Below the pieces are notes generated by a model. That model ran no database searches. It had not been told where the DNA came from and saw only the letters and a program-made list of their open reading frames with translations. The translations under genes and the position numbers were made by a program. Positions 62,395 to 64,000 of a stretch of DNA of 64,000 nucleotides are shown in pieces. The stretch is from an uncultured Steroidobacter sp. Its GTDB lineage: Bacteria > Pseudomonadota > Gammaproteobacteria > Steroidobacterales > Steroidobacteraceae. The stretch is from the NCBI RefSeq assembly GCF_937958065.1, contig NZ_CALFXI010000033.1, positions 151,064 through 215,063 on the forward strand, in the 5' to 3' direction. The stretch's first letter is position 1. Every line of letters begins with the position of its first letter.

Positions 62395-63381
62395 ATGAGT
62401 ACCGACAACAGCGCCCACGTGCAGCGCGACCCCGAAGGGCGGCTGCGACATCTGATCACCCTGGACGGCCTGAGCCGCGATGAAATCCTCGCCCTGCTCG
62501 ACCTGGCCCAGTTCTATGCACGCAACCCCGGCGAGCTCGCGGCTCGCGATCAGACGCTGGCCGGACACACCGTCGCCAATCTGTTCTTCGAACCCAGCAC
62601 GCGCACGCGTGTGTCGTTCGAGCTGGCGGCACAGCGGCTGGGTGCGGATGTAGTCAACCTGGACATGCAATCGTCTTCGCGCGTCAAAGGCGAGACGGTG
62701 CTCGATACGATCTACACGCTGCAGGCCATGCAGGCCGACATTCTCGTGATGCGAGATGCGGAGCCGGGTCTGCCGGCGTACGTCGCGAAGCACGTCGCGC
62801 CGCATGTTTGTATCTTGAATGCGGGCGAGGCGCATCTGTCACATCCGACGCAAGGGCTGCTCGATGCGCTCACGGTGCGGCAGACCAAGGGCGACTTCAG
62901 CAAGCTCAAGATTTTGATCGCCGGCGACATCAGCCACTCGCGCGTCGCCCGTTCCGCGTGGCACGCGTTCACGGCGCTCGGCGTCGCAGAGCTGCGCATC
63001 GCCGCGCCGGAAGATTTGATGCCGGGCAAGGATGAGTTCAAAGGCGCGACGCGCTTCAGCGATATCGACCAAGCAATCAGCGGCGTCGATGTCGTGATGG
63101 CGCTGCGCATCCAGCGCGAGCGCATGGCTGCTTCGGCGATTCCGGACGAAGTGACTTATCACCGCACGTTCGGCATCACCGCCGAGCGCATGGCCAAGGC
63201 ACGCGCCGGCGCCATCGTCATGCACCCTGGTCCGATGAATCGTGACGTCGAGATCGCGAGTGAAGTGGCCGACGGTCCGCAGTCGGTGATCCAGCGCCAG
63301 GTGACCAACGGCGTCGCCGTGCGCATGGCGGTACTCGCAACCATCGCCCGCAACGTGCAGGCACGCCGTCAGTTTCAATGA
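62395..63381 (+). CDS. pyrB: Aspartate carbamoyltransferase catalytic subunit
   Basis: It makes N-carbamoylaspartate in pyrimidine synthesis. The 328-residue protein has the carbamoyl-phosphate motif FFEPSTRTRVSFELA, SSSRVKGET, the aspartate-site loop MALRIQRERM and the late motif MHPGPMNRDVEI. It starts at ATG 62395 with a 20-residue N-terminal extension before the conserved HLITLDGL. No pyrI regulatory gene or pyrC is in the window. Confidence 0.96.
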   Translation: MSTDNSAHVQRDPEGRLRHLITLDGLSRDEILALLDLAQFYARNPGELAARDQTLAGHTVANLFFEPSTRTRVSFELAAQRLGADVVNLDMQSSSRVKGETVLDTIYTLQAMQADILVMRDAEPGLPAYVAKHVAPHVCILNAGEAHLSHPTQGLLDALTVRQTKGDFSKLKILIAGDISHSRVARSAWHAFTALGVAELRIAAPEDLMPGKDEFKGATRFSDIDQAISGVDVVMALRIQRERMAASAIPDEVTYHRTFGITAERMAKARAGAIVMHPGPMNRDVEIASEVADGPQSVIQRQVTNGVAVRMAVLATIARNVQARRQFQ

Positions 63382-63397
63382 TCTTTGCAGGTGAGTC

Positions 63398-63811
63398 GTG
63401 CGCCTCCTGATCGGCACGGACTCGGAATACGCGGCGGTCATTCGCGCCGCCAACGAGATGCATCGAGCGGATGAGAGATCGCCGCTGCTGGTGCTGCTCG
63501 GCGGCGCCGGCTCGTTCTCCTTCAAGCCCCGCCCTTCAACCATCCTCGTGCCCGGCATCCCTGCCGGCGTGATTGCGGCGATTCCAGCGTTGGAAGAGTT
63601 CGGCATTGCGAGCCGGCTCGCGAGCGACATCGGGCTGCCGGGTTGTTACGACGGAACGGTGGTGGAACTGGCGGACGCATGGTTCCAGGGGCTCGATGCT
63701 TCTCTCCGTTCGCAGGTAACTGTCGCTGTGCGCGGGCCCGAAGACCTGGCGAGAGCGGCACGAGATCTCGGGCGGCGGCTTGGGGTGCCGGTGCAGGTTG
63801 TGCCTGGTTAG
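63398..63811 (+). CDS. Small PyrK-like (ferredoxin reductase C-terminal half-like) protein
   Basis: The 137-residue protein starts at GTG after CAGGTGAGTC and ends LGVPVQVVPG. SFKPRPSTILVPGIPAGVIA and RLASDIGLPGCYDGTVVELA recall the nucleotide-binding and iron-sulfur-like half of dihydroorotate dehydrogenase electron-transfer subunits I have seen in gammaproteobacteria. The N-terminal FAD-binding half and the cysteine cluster are absent. It lies 17 bp after pyrB. The family assignment is tentative. Confidence 0.5.
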   Translation: MRLLIGTDSEYAAVIRAANEMHRADERSPLLVLLGGAGSFSFKPRPSTILVPGIPAGVIAAIPALEEFGIASRLASDIGLPGCYDGTVVELADAWFQGLDASLRSQVTVAVRGPEDLARAARDLGRRLGVPVQVVPG

Positions 63812-64000
63812 AAATATCGCCCGCTGCGTGTATCGCAGACGTTTGAGTTGCGATGCTGGCTGGGTCGGATACGCGGTGGTGCCACTGTCGATGTCGCGGC
63901 CGGATAAGAGACGCGTCGGTGGCTTGGCAGCGCCAGGGCGGGGTGTCTCCTCCCGGCACCGGGCACGGCCGGAGCGCACTGCGCTCCTCACCGCACGTCC

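Overview
The window is GC-rich, densely packed chromosomal DNA from a gammaproteobacterium. The gene content suggests the Xanthomonadales/Nevskiales side (Steroidobacter-like): an O-succinylhomoserine sulfhydrylase, a homospermidine synthase, a Pil-Chp chemotaxis operon beside gshB-tonB-yqgE-ruvX-pyrB, and many ATGA start/stop overlaps. The genus is an inference. I found no rRNA, tRNA, CRISPR array or intact insertion sequence. About 62 protein genes are supported.

Layout. 1-2.6 kb: end of a cobalamin operon (cobD 3' end, cobQ) and a PduO-type adenosyltransferase. 2.6-5.1 kb: a solitary contractile-tail sheath protein downstream of a YpfJ-type zinc peptidase. 5.2-11 kb: glycosyltransferase, htpX, a LysM-L,D-transpeptidase lipoprotein, and a lemA-TPM-TPM operon. 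11-19 kb: M13 peptidase, methyltransferase/hydrolase pair, greB, and homospermidine synthase. 19-28 kb: sseA, speA, a small RRM gene, a three-gene coupled operon (lipoprotein methyltransferase, exported aspartoacylase-like enzyme, Nudix), uncharacterised genes, and a second RRM gene. 28-34.7 kb: HAD phosphatase, metZ, GST, FIST protein, S9 peptidase. 34.7-38.3 kb: a tightly coupled operon encoding a phosphatase fused to a degenerate ADP-ribosylglycohydrolase, a zincin and an ATP-grasp ligase. 38.5-47.8 kb: msrB, yqhA, a GAF histidine kinase, a VWA/ECF sigma/anti-sigma operon, an alkyltransferase-like protein, a sodium symporter, ampD and rsmE. 47.8-48.2 kb: an intergenic island of 33-bp tandem repeats and a 35-bp inverted repeat. 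48.2-59.2 kb: the Pil-Chp chemosensory operon (pilG, pilH, pilI, pilJ, 2260-aa chpA, a cheW). 59.4-63.8 kb: gshB-tonB-yqgE-ruvX-pyrB and a PyrK-like fragment.

Functional links. Arginine decarboxylase and homospermidine synthase point to agmatine/putrescine-derived homospermidine. The transpeptidase, ampD, htpX and LemA/TPM genes deal with the envelope. The Pil-Chp operon would control type IV pili, but pilK- and chpB-like adaptation enzymes are absent here. The best candidates for undescribed biology are the phosphatase-pseudo-ARH/zincin/ATP-grasp operon and the lone sheath gene. The repeat/inverted-repeat island after rsmE and the exported methyltransferase operon come next.
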